Part shown: piece after piece, positions 40,773 through 55,729 of the stretch
How positions within the stretch are numbered: the stretch's first letter is position 1
Layout of the letters: each line of letters starts with the position of its first letter
Source: Ruania suaedae
GTDB lineage: Bacteria; Actinomycetota; Actinomycetes; Actinomycetales; Beutenbergiaceae
Assembly (NCBI RefSeq): GCF_021049265.1
Contig: NZ_CP088018.1
Coordinates: 1,736,001 to 1,800,000, forward strand
Length of the DNA stretch: 64,000 bases
Direction: 5' to 3'
Program-made: the position numbers and the translations under genes
Notes under the pieces: generated by a model
What the model saw: the letters and a program-made list of their open reading frames with translations, nothing else
Told to the model about the DNA's origin: nothing
Database searches by the model: none

Positions 40773-41381
40773 TCAGAGCGCACCCCACTCGCGCAGCGTC
40801 CGGCGCCAGGCATCGGCACCGGCGAACACCTCGGCGTGGATTCCCGCCTCGCGCGCCGCTTCGACGTTCGGTGGTGAGTCGTCCACGAACGCCGTCTCGG
40901 AGGCCTCCAGATCGAACCGGTCCAGCAACAGCCGGTAGATCGCCGGGTCCGGCTTGGCCACCCCGACCTCACCCGAGACCACCACGCCTTCCATGAGCGC
41001 GATCGCCGGTGCCGCCGCAGGCGCGTGCTGGATGGTCTCCGCGGACCAGTTCGTCAAGCCGAGGGTGCGCACGTCCGCCCGCTGCAGGTCCAGCACCAGC
41101 TCCTCCATGCCGTCCACGGGCGCGACGAGCGACCGGGGAAAGTCCCGCAGGTACCGATCGACGAGCTCGACCCGCTCCCCCAGCGCCGCCTCGTGTTCGC
41201 CGCGCACGTCCGCCCACCGGGCTCCCGCGTCCAGGCGGCGGTTGATCGCGAAGAAGTCGGCCTCGTGCAACATCGCACGAGCGTCCTCGGAGGACATCTC
41301 CTCCTCCCAAACCCGGGTCGGGTCCCAGTGCACCAGCACCTGCCCGAAGTCGAAGACCACCGTGCGGATCATGCGCGTCAT
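40773..41381 (-). CDS. HAD family hydrolase
   Basis: This 202-residue haloacid dehalogenase-type phosphatase has VVFDFGQVLVHWDP (about 8-21), LGLTNWSAE, and KPDPAIYRLLLDRF, then AFVDDSPPNVEAA. The first motif reads DFG, not DxD; the second Asp is replaced by Gly, a variation found in the YihX-like subgroup, which still functions with the first Asp. GGAG precedes ATG 41381. Substrate unknown. It is part of the insertion between priA and fmt. Confidence 0.85.
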   Translation of the reverse strand: MTRMIRTVVFDFGQVLVHWDPTRVWEEEMSSEDARAMLHEADFFAINRRLDAGARWADVRGEHEAALGERVELVDRYLRDFPRSLVAPVDGMEELVLDLQRADVRTLGLTNWSAETIQHAPAAAPAIALMEGVVVSGEVGVAKPDPAIYRLLLDRFDLEASETAFVDDSPPNVEAAREAGIHAEVFAGADAWRRTLREWGAL

Positions 41382-41390
41382 CCCTTCTCC

Positions 41391-43532
41391 TCACACCACG
41401 CGGTCGGGATCGACCCGCACGCGCAGCGTTCCCGGTTCCTTCTTGGCGCTGCGGATCGCGACCGCCTCGGCCAGCGCCCGGCCCAGCTCGTCACGCTGCT
41501 CCCGCGGGCACCGCACCAGCAGCCGGACCCACGGTTCGCCGTCGGGCCCGGTCTCCTCCACCGGCACCGGCCCCAGCGTGACAGCGCCCTCCGGCAACCG
41601 CACCCGCGAGCCGAAGAGCCGGATCGCCGTCGCATCGCCGGTCACTGCGGCCCACTGCGTGATCGGCGGGAACTCGAGCTCGCCGCGCTCGTCCAGCTCG
41701 CGTTGCGCGTGGCCGACCGGGTCCCAGCGCACGAGCGCCTGCACGGGCACCGGTGCCCCCTGTCCGAGCAGCATCACCTCCGCGTCCGGGCGGACCAACG
41801 CCGCCGCACGCAGCCATCGCCGCAGCGCCTCCACGGCCGCGCCCAGCTCCGGGCGTCCGGTCAGCACCGCGGCATCGAGCAGGAGCCCGGCGCGGTACCC
41901 ACCCTCCGCCTCCGGCTCGGCGCCCGGCGTCGCCACCACCAGCCGCGCGCGTGCGTCCACCTGCGCGGTCACCCCGGAGTCCCGGTCGGAGACGAGCACA
42001 GGAGTGCCGGGAAAGGCCCGGCCGAGCTCCTCCGCGGTCCGGTCCGAGCCCACGCGCGCGGCTCGCACCCGCGTGCCCTCGCACACCTCACACTGCCAGC
42101 GCGTCTGCCACCGGCCACACCACCGGCACCGGGGGGTGGCATCGGGCCGGTCCAGCGCGAGCGGGCCGTGACACTCGCCACAGCGTGCCGGGGTGCGGCA
42201 CGTCTGGCACGCGACCACCGGCAGGTATCCCGACCGCGGCACCTGGACCAGCACAGGCCCCTCCGCCAGTCCGCGGCGGACCAGCCGCACCGCCGCACCG
42301 GGGACCCGGGCGCGCCCCGCCGCGCCCTCGCGCGCCAGGTCGACGTCACTCGGTGCACTCACTCTCGGCGTCCCGGCGCGCACCGTCGCCCGGCTCGCCT
42401 GCACCGATCGCGCCCACCCCTCGGTCACCAGCATCTCGGCGTGCGGTGTCCGCCCGAACCCGCCGATCAGCGCCGCCGCGGACTCCTGCTCGGCCCGCAG
42501 GCAGAGGACATCACGCAGATGCGGATACGGCGCGCGCTGCTCGGCGTGGAGATCGTCACCGTCGTCCCAGCACACCACCAACCCGAGGTCCTGCACCGGC
42601 GCGAAGGCGGCCGACCGGGTACCGATCACCACCGCCGCCTGCCCGGTCAGAGCGAGGAGGAAGCGCCGGTAGCGCGCGGAGGCACCCTGATCGGCCGTCA
42701 GCACCACGTGCTCGACACCCGCCGTGGTCAGGGCTTGTCCGAGGCTCGCCACATCCCGCTGATCGGGTAGGCACACCAGCGCTCCCCGGCCGCCGGCACG
42801 TGCGGCCTGGACCGCCCCGGTCACCGCCTGCGCCCAGTGCGGTGCCGCCTCCGTCGCCTCGGACGCCTCCTCCACGCCTGCCGCCCACGGCAGGGCGCAC
42901 CAGACCGCCCGCGGCGACTGCCCCGCGGCTACCCGACGCAGGAACGCCTCTCCCCCGCTGTAGGGCTGCCACGACCGCACGGCCGAGCCGGGCAACGGTT
43001 CCGCCAGCGATTGCGGGTCCGGGAGCACGCCGGCAGTCTCCGCCGCCGGACCGCCGGCATCCGCGGCCCACGGGATCCGCGTGTCGGTGGCCTCGGGCAG
43101 GGCCTCCAGCACCGATCGTTCGGCCGTGGCGTGGCGGGGCGGCAGCGCCAGGCGCAGCACGTCCGTCGTCGTGCCGGCGTACCGGCGTGCCACCGACCGC
43201 GCCAGCCGGAGGATCTGCGGGGTCAGCACCGCCACGGCTGAGGGCACCTTGCGCAGCGGTGACAGCGATCCGGCATGCTCGGAGCCGCGCGTCCGCCCGA
43301 CGACATAGCCGTCCCGTTCCTGTCCGGCGAAACGCACCTTCACCCGCACGCCCGGGTGGACCTCGCCGTCCAGCTCGGGTGGGACGGCGTAGTCGAAGGT
43401 GCGGTCCAGGTGCGGAAGTGGGACGTCCACGAGTACCTGCGCCACGCCGGCGTGGGTCACAGGGCGCGCGGGCGTGACCGAGGCCGGATCGAGGAGACTG
43501 GGCTGGCGGGAGTCCACGGCATCAGATCCCAT
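41391..43532 (-). CDS. priA: Primosomal protein N' (PriA), helicase-degenerate
   Basis: This 713-residue protein keeps the PriA N-terminal DNA-binding domain ([38 protein letters not shown]) and the zinc region ([17 protein letters not shown]...CRWCGRW...CEVCEG). It lacks Walker A (no GxGKT). The helicase DEEH-like box is replaced by WDDGDD. Actinobacterial PriA is usually degenerate in this way, so it probably helps replication restart without ATP-driven unwinding. Start ATG 43532 or GTG 43535. Confidence 0.85.
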   Translation of the reverse strand: MGSDAVDSRQPSLLDPASVTPARPVTHAGVAQVLVDVPLPHLDRTFDYAVPPELDGEVHPGVRVKVRFAGQERDGYVVGRTRGSEHAGSLSPLRKVPSAVAVLTPQILRLARSVARRYAGTTTDVLRLALPPRHATAERSVLEALPEATDTRIPWAADAGGPAAETAGVLPDPQSLAEPLPGSAVRSWQPYSGGEAFLRRVAAGQSPRAVWCALPWAAGVEEASEATEAAPHWAQAVTGAVQAARAGGRGALVCLPDQRDVASLGQALTTAGVEHVVLTADQGASARYRRFLLALTGQAAVVIGTRSAAFAPVQDLGLVVCWDDGDDLHAEQRAPYPHLRDVLCLRAEQESAAALIGGFGRTPHAEMLVTEGWARSVQASRATVRAGTPRVSAPSDVDLAREGAAGRARVPGAAVRLVRRGLAEGPVLVQVPRSGYLPVVACQTCRTPARCGECHGPLALDRPDATPRCRWCGRWQTRWQCEVCEGTRVRAARVGSDRTAEELGRAFPGTPVLVSDRDSGVTAQVDARARLVVATPGAEPEAEGGYRAGLLLDAAVLTGRPELGAAVEALRRWLRAAALVRPDAEVMLLGQGAPVPVQALVRWDPVGHAQRELDERGELEFPPITQWAAVTGDATAIRLFGSRVRLPEGAVTLGPVPVEETGPDGEPWVRLLVRCPREQRDELGRALAEAVAIRSAKKEPGTLRVRVDPDRVV

Positions 43533-43571
43533 CACGGGCCGGTGACATCTCGCACCAGCGCGCCCCCGGCC

Positions 43572-44792
43572 TCAGGAGACCGCGGCGCGGAGGGCGTCGA
43601 CGCGGTCGGTGCGCTCCCAGGTGAACTCCGGCAGCTCGCGTCCGAAGTGACCGTAGGTCGAGGTCAGGGCGTAGATCGGGCGCAGCAGGTCGAGGGCGTC
43701 GATGATCGCCGCCGGCCGCAGGTCGAACACCTGCGAGATCGCGGCGGTGATCTGCTCGACCGGCACGGTCTCGGTGCCGAAGGTCTCCACGTAGACCGCG
43801 ATCGGGTGCGCCCGGCCGATGGCGTAGGAGACCTGGACCTCGCAGCGCCGCGCCAGCCCGGCGGCCACCACGTTCTTGGCCACCCACCTCATGGCATAGC
43901 TCGCCGAACGATCGACCTTCGAGGGGTCCTTGCCGCTGAAGGCGCCGCCGCCGTGGCGCGACATCCCGCCGTAGGTATCGACGATGATCTTGCGTCCGGT
44001 GAGGCCGGCGTCCCCCATCGGCCCGCCGACCACGAAGGTCCCGGTCGGGTTGACGAGCAGGTCGTAGCTGCTGACGTCGATGTCGAGGTCCGCGGCGATG
44101 CGCGCCAGCTCGTGCTCGACCACGTGCTCGCGGACCGCCGGCTCGAGGTCCTCGTCCAGACGCACCTGGGCCTCGTGCTGGGTGGAGACCACGACGGTAC
44201 GCACGGCCACCGGGCGGTCACCGTCGTAGGCGATGGTGACCTGGGTCTTGCCGTCGGGCCGCAGGCCCGGCACGATGCCGCTCTTGCGTACGTGCGTCAG
44301 CCTCGCGCTCAGCCGGTGCGCCAGCAGGATCGGCAGGGGCATCAGCTCGGGTGTCTCGTCGGTGGCATAGCCGAACATGAGCCCCTGGTCACCGGCGCCC
44401 TGCTCGTCGAACCGGGAATCGAAGCCGGACTCCGCCGAGGCGGCTGAGGTGCGCAGCTCCAGCGACTTGTCCACACCGGCGGCGATGTCCGGGGACTGCT
44501 GCCCGATCGAGAGGGAGATCCCGCAGGAGTGACCGTCGAAGCCGATGTCGGAGGAGGTGTAGCCGATCGCGTTGACCACGCTACGCACCAGCCGCGGGAT
44601 CTCCACATAGCTCTCGGTGGTGACCTCACCGGCCACGTGCACCAGGCCGGTGGTCACCAGCGTCTCGACGGCCACCCGGGACGCCGGGTCGGCCTCGAGC
44701 ATCGCGTCGAGGATCGAGTCGGAGATGCGGTCCGCGACCTTGTCGGGGTGTCCTTCGGTCACGGACTCGGAGGTGAAGAGGCGGAGGGTCAC
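43572..44792 (-). CDS. metK: S-adenosylmethionine synthetase MetK
   Basis: This 406-residue enzyme makes SAM from methionine and ATP. Motifs are [20 protein letters not shown], the [16 protein letters not shown] loop (about 119-131), DGKTQVTI and [16 protein letters not shown]. All catalytic residues seen in the family are present. GTG 44792 has TAGGCT 6 nt upstream, so metK has its own leaderless transcript besides any read-through from coaBC. Confidence 0.95.
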   Translation of the reverse strand: MTLRLFTSESVTEGHPDKVADRISDSILDAMLEADPASRVAVETLVTTGLVHVAGEVTTESYVEIPRLVRSVVNAIGYTSSDIGFDGHSCGISLSIGQQSPDIAAGVDKSLELRTSAASAESGFDSRFDEQGAGDQGLMFGYATDETPELMPLPILLAHRLSARLTHVRKSGIVPGLRPDGKTQVTIAYDGDRPVAVRTVVVSTQHEAQVRLDEDLEPAVREHVVEHELARIAADLDIDVSSYDLLVNPTGTFVVGGPMGDAGLTGRKIIVDTYGGMSRHGGGAFSGKDPSKVDRSASYAMRWVAKNVVAAGLARRCEVQVSYAIGRAHPIAVYVETFGTETVPVEQITAAISQVFDLRPAAIIDALDLLRPIYALTSTYGHFGRELPEFTWERTDRVDALRAAVS

Positions 44793-44798
44793 CCCGAG

Positions 44799-44804
44799 AG
44801 CCTA
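44799..44804 (-). promoter_or_regulatory. -10 box of metK
   Basis: TAGGCT on the minus strand lies 6 nt before GTG 44792, predicting leaderless metK mRNA. Confidence 0.45.
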
Positions 44805-44816
44805 CCGGCGCGTGCG

Positions 44817-44844
44817 GGGGCCGGCCGTCGCCGTCACCGGCCCC
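44817..44844 (-). terminator. Hairpin between coaBC and metK
   Basis: GGGGCCGG / CCGGCCCC form a perfect 8-bp stem around a 12-nt loop, starting 2 nt after the coaBC stop. No T-tract follows. It would end the coaBC transcript just before the metK -10 box. Confidence 0.55.
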
Positions 44845-44846
44845 GA

Positions 44847-46058
44847 TCAGTGGGTGAGAAGCCTCACGACGGCGTCCCACACCACGCGGGCGACGTCGTC
44901 CTTGCTTCCGGCCCCCTCGCCCAGGTCCTCACCCGCGGCGTCCAGCAGGTGCACGGCGTTCGGCACATCGCCGAAACCGAGCGCGGTGCCCACGGCGTTG
45001 ACGGCCAGCAGATCCGCCCCCTTGCGGCGCGCCTTGGCGCGACCGTGGTCGAGCACCGAACCGTCCGCATCGCCGGTCTCCGCCGCGAACCCGGCGACGA
45101 CCTGCCCCGGGCGCCGCTCGGCGACGAGACCCGCGAGGATGTCGGGGTTCTGGACGAGCTCGAGCGGTTCGACGCTGCCGTCCGGGTTCTTCTTCGTCTT
45201 GTCCGCGCGGGCGCCGGCCGGGCGGAAGTCGGCCACGGCGGCGGCCATGATGAGCACGTCGGCATCATCGGCGGCCGCCTGCATGGCCGCCTGCAGGTCC
45301 GCCGTGGTCTCCACCGGGGTGACGGCCACGGAGCCCGGCAGGCCCGACAGCACCGCAGCCTCCACGTTGGCGGCGACCAGCTCGACCTCGGCACCACGCT
45401 CGGCCGCGTTCCGCGCCAGCGCCACGCCCTGGCGGCCGCTGGAGCGGTTGCCGAGGAAGCGCACAGGGTCGAGCGGCTCGCGCGTGCCGCCGGCGCTGAT
45501 GACGACGCGACGGCCGGCCAGATCCTCAGGCGTGCCCGCGAGCAGCCGGTGCGCGGCGGCCACGATGTCCTCCGGCTCGGGCATCCGCCCGGGGCCTGAG
45601 TCCGCGCCGGTGAGGCGGCCCACGGCCGGGTCGAGCACGTGGACACCGCGTTCGCGCAGCGTCGCCACGTTGGCGCGGGTGGCCGGATGCTGCCACATCT
45701 CGGTGTGCATGGCCGGCGCGAGCAGCACCGGGCACGTGACGGTGAGCAGGGTGGCCGTGAGCAGGTCGTCGGCGATCCCGGCCGCGGCGCGCGCCAGCAG
45801 GTCCGCCGTGGCCGGTGCGACGACGACGAGCTCGGCCTCGCGACCGAGGCGCACGTGGTCCACCGACTCCGCGCCGTCGAAGACCGAGGTGGTCACCGGC
45901 TGCCCGCTCAGCGCTTCCCAGGTGGCCGTGCCCACGAAGTCGAGCGCCGCCCGGGTCGGAATGACCCGGACGGCGTGACCGTCCTCCCGCAACGAGCGCA
46001 GGACGGAGGGCACCTTGTAGGCGGCGATCCCCCCGCTCACGCCGAGCAGGATGCGCAT
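44847..46058 (-). CDS. coaBC: Bifunctional CoaBC protein
   Basis: This 403-residue protein makes 4'-phosphopantetheine for coenzyme A: the N-terminal part is phosphopantothenoylcysteine decarboxylase (ILLGVSGGIAAYKVPSVLR, PAMHTEMWQHPAT), and the C-terminal part is phosphopantothenate-cysteine ligase (VVISAGGTREPLDPVRFLGN, MAAAVADFRP). ATG 46058 is chosen to begin with MRILLGVSGG. It follows rpoZ by 8 bp, in the classical actinobacterial order gmk-rpoZ-coaBC-metK. Confidence 0.93.
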   Translation of the reverse strand: MRILLGVSGGIAAYKVPSVLRSLREDGHAVRVIPTRAALDFVGTATWEALSGQPVTTSVFDGAESVDHVRLGREAELVVVAPATADLLARAAAGIADDLLTATLLTVTCPVLLAPAMHTEMWQHPATRANVATLRERGVHVLDPAVGRLTGADSGPGRMPEPEDIVAAAHRLLAGTPEDLAGRRVVISAGGTREPLDPVRFLGNRSSGRQGVALARNAAERGAEVELVAANVEAAVLSGLPGSVAVTPVETTADLQAAMQAAADDADVLIMAAAVADFRPAGARADKTKKNPDGSVEPLELVQNPDILAGLVAERRPGQVVAGFAAETGDADGSVLDHGRAKARRKGADLLAVNAVGTALGFGDVPNAVHLLDAAGEDLGEGAGSKDDVARVVWDAVVRLLTH

Positions 46059-46066
46059 GGTGAGAC

Positions 46067-46330
46067 TCAGCCCTCGGTCTTCTCGGCCGTGAGCAGGCCC
46101 TCGTTGATCTCGCGCATCGCGATCGAGAGCGGCTTCTCCTGCGGCTTGGTCTCGACCAGGGGCCCGACGTACTCGAGCAGGCCCTCGTTGAGCTGGGCGT
46201 AGTAGGCGTTGATCTGCCGGGCGCGCTTCGCCGAGTAGATCACCAGCGCGTACTTGGAGTCCGCGGCCTCGAGCAGGTCGTCGATGGGCGGGTCGGTGAT
46301 GCCTTCGGGAGCAGCAACAATTCCAGTCAT
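46067..46330 (-). CDS. rpoZ: RNA polymerase omega subunit
   Basis: This 87-residue omega subunit has [40 protein letters not shown] and the conserved end [15 protein letters not shown]. It helps assemble RNA polymerase and anchors the beta' subunit. GAGGGA precedes ATG 46330. It lies between gmk and coaBC. A TAGCAT box near the end of gmk (around 46404) may drive it. Confidence 0.93.
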   Translation of the reverse strand: MTGIVAAPEGITDPPIDDLLEAADSKYALVIYSAKRARQINAYYAQLNEGLLEYVGPLVETKPQEKPLSIAMREINEGLLTAEKTEG

Positions 46331-46406
46331 GGTGGATCCCTCGCATTAGTCGGTGCGTGGCAGCGGGAGCGTCCAAGCATGCCTGGCCCGCCACCAGCGG
46401 TCCATG

Positions 46407-47000
46407 CTACCTGCTCGGCGTGCCGAGCTGGTCGACGCCCATCAGCGAGACGAGCTCGTCGGTCGCGCGGGTGACGTCGTCGTTGATGATCGTGCGGTCG
46501 AACTCCGCTGCCGCGGCCATCTCCACCTGGGCCGTCGCCAGGCGCCGCTCCCGCTCCTCGGCGTCCTCGGTCCCGCGGCCCTCCAGCCGCCGCACCAGCT
46601 CCTCCCAGCTCGGCGGGGCGAGGAAGACGAACTGTGCCTCGGGCATCGTCTGGCGGACCTGGCGTGCGCCTTGCAGATCGATCTCGAGCAGGGCCGGGCG
46701 GCCGGCGGCGAGGCGTTCCTCGACGGGCCCGCGCGGCGTGCCGTAGGAGTTGCGCCCGTGCACGACCGCCCACTCCAGGAACTCGCCGGAGGCGACCATG
46801 CCGGCGAAGTCGTCGGGGTCGAGGAAGTGGTAGTGGACGCCGTCGACCTCACCGGGCCGGGGGCGGCGGGTGGTCGCGGAGACCGACAGCCACACGTGCG
46901 GGTAGCGGGCGCGCACGTCAGCCGAGACGGTCCCCTTCCCCACGGCCGTGGGGCCGGCCAGGACGGTCAGACGGGCGCGATCGATCGGCCGCTCAGCCAA
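46407..47000 (-). CDS. gmk: Guanylate kinase
   Basis: This 197-residue nucleotide kinase converts GMP to GDP. Motifs are [19 protein letters not shown] (P-loop, about 11-29), [22 protein letters not shown] and [17 protein letters not shown]. No ATG or GTG lies in frame close to the conserved start, so TTG 47000, which overlaps the mihF stop by 8 nt, is the most likely initiator. The P-loop reads [10 protein letters not shown], a normal variant in actinobacteria. Confidence 0.9.
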   Translation of the reverse strand: MAERPIDRARLTVLAGPTAVGKGTVSADVRARYPHVWLSVSATTRRPRPGEVDGVHYHFLDPDDFAGMVASGEFLEWAVVHGRNSYGTPRGPVEERLAAGRPALLEIDLQGARQVRQTMPEAQFVFLAPPSWEELVRRLEGRGTEDAEERERRLATAQVEMAAAAEFDRTIINDDVTRATDELVSLMGVDQLGTPSR

Positions 47001-47304
47001 ACCGCTCGACCAGCTTGGCGATCTGCTGCGGACCCAGCCCGCGCACACGGCGCGACTCCGAGATCCCCACCTCGGTCATCACGGTGCGCGCGGTCACCTT
47101 CCCGACCCCGGGCAGCGACTCGAGCAACGCGAGCACCTTCAGCTTGCCGACGGCGTCGTTGCGCTGGCCCTCGGCGATCACCTCGGAGAGCTTGCCACCG
47201 GAGTACTTGAGGCGATTCTTGACCTCGGCGCGCGTCACACGCGCCTGGGCTGCCTTCTCGAGCGCCTTCGCGCGCTGCTCGGGCGTGAGTGGGGGAAGAG
47301 CCAC
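46993..47304 (-). CDS. mihF: Integration host factor, actinobacterial type
   Basis: This 103-residue nucleoid protein binds DNA through a helix-two-turn-helix. It has [20 protein letters not shown] and [37 protein letters not shown]. It is needed for phage integration and chromosome organisation in mycobacteria and Streptomyces. GTG 47304 follows GAGGTGA. It lies between pyrF and gmk, the usual place, with its own promoter. Confidence 0.93.
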   Translation of the reverse strand: MALPPLTPEQRAKALEKAAQARVTRAEVKNRLKYSGGKLSEVIAEGQRNDAVGKLKVLALLESLPGVGKVTARTVMTEVGISESRRVRGLGPQQIAKLVERFG

Positions 47305-47347
47305 GGGTCACCTCGCCGGTCGTGGACGGAAAAGACGTATGCCTGGC

Positions 47348-47376
47348 AACGTAGCGAGCCGGTCGGTGCAAATCAA
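47348..47376 (-). promoter_or_regulatory. Promoter of mihF
   Basis: On the minus strand -35 TTGATT (47371-47376) and -10 TACGTT (47348-47353) are separated by exactly 17 nt. The predicted start is near 47341, 37 nt before the GTG. The -35 box overlaps the pyrF stop. Confidence 0.6.
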
Positions 47377-48253
47377 TCGGGGGCACCTGCCGAGGGGGTG
47401 CGCAGCGAGCGCAGGTCCTCCTGTGCTGCGGCGGCCGCGGCGGCGAGGGCAGCCGGATCGGGCCCGGCCCGCAGGACGTCCCGGGAGCTGGAGGGCAGCA
47501 CCGCCCGCTCGGCGCCGGCGAAGACCTCGCGCACCTGGTGCACCCCGGCACCCTGGGCGCCCAGGCCCGGTGCCAGCAGCGGGCCGCCCACGGCGGCCAG
47601 GTCCAGGCCGAGGCGGCGAGGGGCCGCACCCACCGTGGCGCCGACCACCAGGCCCACACTGCCCAGCGGCTCCCCCGCCGCCAGTTCCGCGGCATTGCGT
47701 CGCTGGGCCTCCACGGCGATCCGCGCGGCCACGCTGAGGCCGTCCTCCGCGCGCGCGTGCTGGACCTGCGCGCCCTCGGGGTTGGAGGTCAGCGCGAGCA
47801 CGAACACACCGCGCCCGGTGCCGTGCGCCTGCTCCAGGACCGGCTCGAGCGAGCCGAACCCGAGGTAGGCCGAGACGGTGACGGCGTCCCCTGCCAGTGC
47901 CGAACCCTCCCCTACGTAGGCGCTCGCGTAGCCGGCCATGGTGCTGCCGATGTCGCCGCGCTTGGCGTCGACGATGCACAGCAGCCCCGCGTCCCGGCAG
48001 GCGGCCACCGTCTCCTCCAGCGCCGCGATCCCGGCGCTGCCGAACCGTTCGTAGAAGGCCACCTGCGGCTTGACGACGCCCACCACGCCGCGCAAGGCCG
48101 CCACCGCGCCGAGCGCGAACTCCCGTACGCCCCCGGCGCTGACGGGCAGGCCCCACGCCCGCAGCAGCGCCTCGTGCGGGTCGATGCCCACGCACAGCGG
48201 TCCGTAGCGGTCCATCGCCGCGGTCAGACGGCGGCCGAACGGCGCCGGCGTGC

Positions 48254-48257
<4 letters not shown>
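47373..48257 (-). CDS. pyrF: Orotidine 5'-phosphate decarboxylase, type 2
   Basis: This 294-residue enzyme makes UMP. The active-site segment is [20 protein letters not shown] (about 93-112), with Lys and Asp in the DAKRGD order of type 2 enzymes. Other landmarks are [14 protein letters not shown] and [14 protein letters not shown] 48257 overlaps the carB stop (GTGA), so it is the last gene of the pyrimidine operon. pyrD is absent from the window. Confidence 0.93.
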
Positions 48258-51594
<3,337 letters not shown>

Positions 51595-51595
<1 letters not shown>

Positions 51596-52815
51596 CAGGC
51601 GTGGTCCTTCGCGGTGGTGGTGAGCAGGTCGACGAAGCGGTCGAACAGGTAGGCGGCATCGTGCGGGCCGGCGGCCGCCTCGGGGTGGTACTGCACGGAG
51701 AAGGCGGGCAGGTCCAGGCACTGCAGGCCCTCCACGACGTTGTCGTTGAGGCCCACGTGGGAGACGAGCACCCGGCCGTACCGGCCCCCGTCGTAGGGGG
51801 CGGTGGTCGCCTCACCGATCGGGGCGTCGACGGCAAAGCCGTGGTTGTGCGCGGTGACCTCCACCTTGCCGGTGGTCACGTCCTGTACCGGCTGGTTGAT
51901 ACCGCGGTGGCCGTAGGCGAGCTTGTAGGTGCCGAAGCCGAGGGCGCGCCCGAGCAGCTGGTTGCCGAAGCAGATGCCGAAGAACGGGACCTTCGCGTCG
52001 AGCACCTGACGCAGCAGCGCCACGGCGTGCTCGGCCGCCTCCGGGTCCCCGGGGCCGTTGGAGAAGAACACGCCGTCCGGCTCCAGGGCCAGCACCTCGC
52101 GTGCGGAGGTGCTGGCGGGCAGCACATGCACCCGCAACCCGCGCTCGGCCATGCGCTGCGGCGTCATCGACTTGATGCCGAGGTCGAGGGCCGCGACGGT
52201 GCCGATGGGCTCCTGGCCGGCGAAGGCCCCCGTCGGCTCGACCACGTACGCCTCGGCGGTGGTGACGGCGTCGAAGAGGCTGGCGCCGGCCATCTCGGGC
52301 GAGGCGAGCACCTGCTCGCGCAGCTCGGACTCGGCCCGGGCGTCGACGACGTCGGGCAGGGCGTCACCGGAGAAGATCCCGGCCCGCAGCACTCCGCCCT
52401 CGCGCAGCCGGCGGGTCAGGGCCCGGGTGTCGACGTCGCTGATGGAGACCACGCCCTGGGCAGCGAGCTCGTCGGCGAGGGTGCGGCGCGAACGCCAGTT
52501 GGAGGGCCGGCGGGCGGGGTCGCGCAGCACGTAGCCGGAGACCCAGATCCGGCGCGACTCCGTGTCCTCGTCGTTGATGCCGGTGTTGCCCACGTGCGGG
52601 GCCGTCATCACCACGATCTGCTGGTGGTAGGAGGGGTCGGTGAGGGTCTCCTGGTAGCCGGTCATCCCGGTGGAGAAGACGATCTCGCCGAAGGTGGCGC
52701 CGCGCGCGCCGTAGGCGCGACCGCGGACGACGGTCCCGTCCTCGAGCACGAGCAGGGCGAGATCTGAGGGTGCGGGCACGGCGTGCTCCTCCGGCGTCGG
52801 GGTGGTCGTGGTCAT
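51595..52815 (-). CDS. carA: Carbamoyl phosphate synthase small subunit
   Basis: This 406-residue glutamine amidotransferase subunit supplies ammonia to CarB. The nucleophile region is [17 protein letters not shown] (Cys at about 287), and the catalytic His-Glu is in [15 protein letters not shown]. The substrate pair in the N-terminal part is [14 protein letters not shown]. It overlaps pyrC by ATGA. Confidence 0.95.
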
Positions 52816-54124
52816 CGGGTGCTCCCGTCCTGGGGCTCGCCGTCCAGCACGGTCGCCACCCCGCGGTAGAAGGTGGCCAGCACGCGCGCGGGGAGCTCGC
52901 GGGCGGCGAAGGGAGTGTTCTCGCTCGCGGTGCGCAGCGCAGCGGGGTCGACCCGCCAGCGGGCGGCAGGGTCGACGAGGGTCAGGTGGGCGGGCTCGCC
53001 GGCGGCGATCGGCCGGCCCTGATCGCTCACGCGTCCGATCCGGGCGGGGGTGGCCGACATCGTCCGGGCCACGTCGGCCCAGCCGAAGTCGCGGGCGACG
53101 TCGTTCACCATCACCTCGGTGACCACCGAGAGCGCGGTCTCCAGGCCGGTCATCCCCATCGCGGCGGCGGCGAACTCACAGTCCTTGGCCTCGCTCGGGT
53201 GCGGGGCGTGATCGGTGGCGACGATGTCGATCGTGCCGTCCTCGAGGCCCGCGCGCACGGCCTGGACGTCCTCGGCCGTGCGCAACGGCGGGTTGACCTT
53301 GAACTGCGGGTCGTAGCCGCGGATCGCCTCGTCGGTCAGCACCAGGTGGTGCGGGGTGACCTCGGCGGTGACCTGGATGCCGCGGGCCTTGGCCCAGCGC
53401 ACGATGTCGACCGATCCGGCCGTGGATAGGTGGCAGATGTGGATCCGCGAGCCCACGTGCTCGGCGAGCAGCACGTCCCGGGCGATGATCGCCTCCTCGG
53501 CCACGGCGGGCCAGCCGGTCAGGCCGAGCTCGGCCGAGACCACGCCCTCGTGCATCAGGGCGCCCTCGGTCAGGCGCGGCTCCTGCGCGTGCTGGGCGAC
53601 GACGCCGTCGAAGGCCTTGACGTACTCCAGCGCACGGCGCATGAGGACCGGATCGTGCACGCACATGCCGTCGTCGGAGAACATGCGCACCCGCGCCGCG
53701 GAGTCGGCCATCGCCCCCAGCTCGGCCAGCTGGGTACCGGCGAGGCCGACGGTGACGGCGCCGACGGGGCGCACCTGCGCCCAGCCGGCGTCCTGGCCGA
53801 GGCGCCAGACCTGCTCCACCACGCCCGCGGTGTCCGACACCGGGGTGGTGTTCGCCATGGCGTGCACGCAGGTGAAGCCCCCGACGGCGGCCGCCCGGGT
53901 CCCGGAGGCCACCGTCTCGGCGTCCTCGCGGCCGGGTTCGCGCAGGTGGGTGTGCAGGTCGACCAGACCGGGCAGGGCGAGGAGACCGTCGGCGTCGACG
54001 CGGCGCGTGCCGGCGTCGGCGCCGGCCGCGGCGTCGGCTCCGGTGGCGGCGATGCGTCCGCCGGCCAGCAGCAGGTCGGTGACCGACCCGTCGGGCAGGC
54101 GGGCACCGGTGATCAGGTAGTCGG

Positions 54125-54128
<4 letters not shown>
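52812..54128 (-). CDS. pyrC: Dihydroorotase
   Basis: This 438-residue zinc amidohydrolase closes the ring to dihydroorotate. Metal motif [18 protein letters not shown] (about 55-72), the lysine-type region with H178-like [13 protein letters not shown], and [11 protein letters not shown]. Type I dihydroorotase pattern. ATG 54128 overlaps the pyrB stop. Confidence 0.94.
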
Positions 54129-55674
<1,546 letters not shown>

Positions 55675-55699
55675 TTAAAGGTTTGCGTGCCGAGGCGTT

Positions 55700-55705
55700 A
55701 CTCTA
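55700..55705 (-). promoter_or_regulatory. -10 box of the pyr operon
   Basis: TAGAGT on the minus strand predicts a start near 55693 and a leader of about 55 nt holding the hairpin at 55655-55674. No -35 box is visible. Confidence 0.4.
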
Positions 55706-55729
55706 CCCGGTCGGCGCGGCCCGCCCCGC

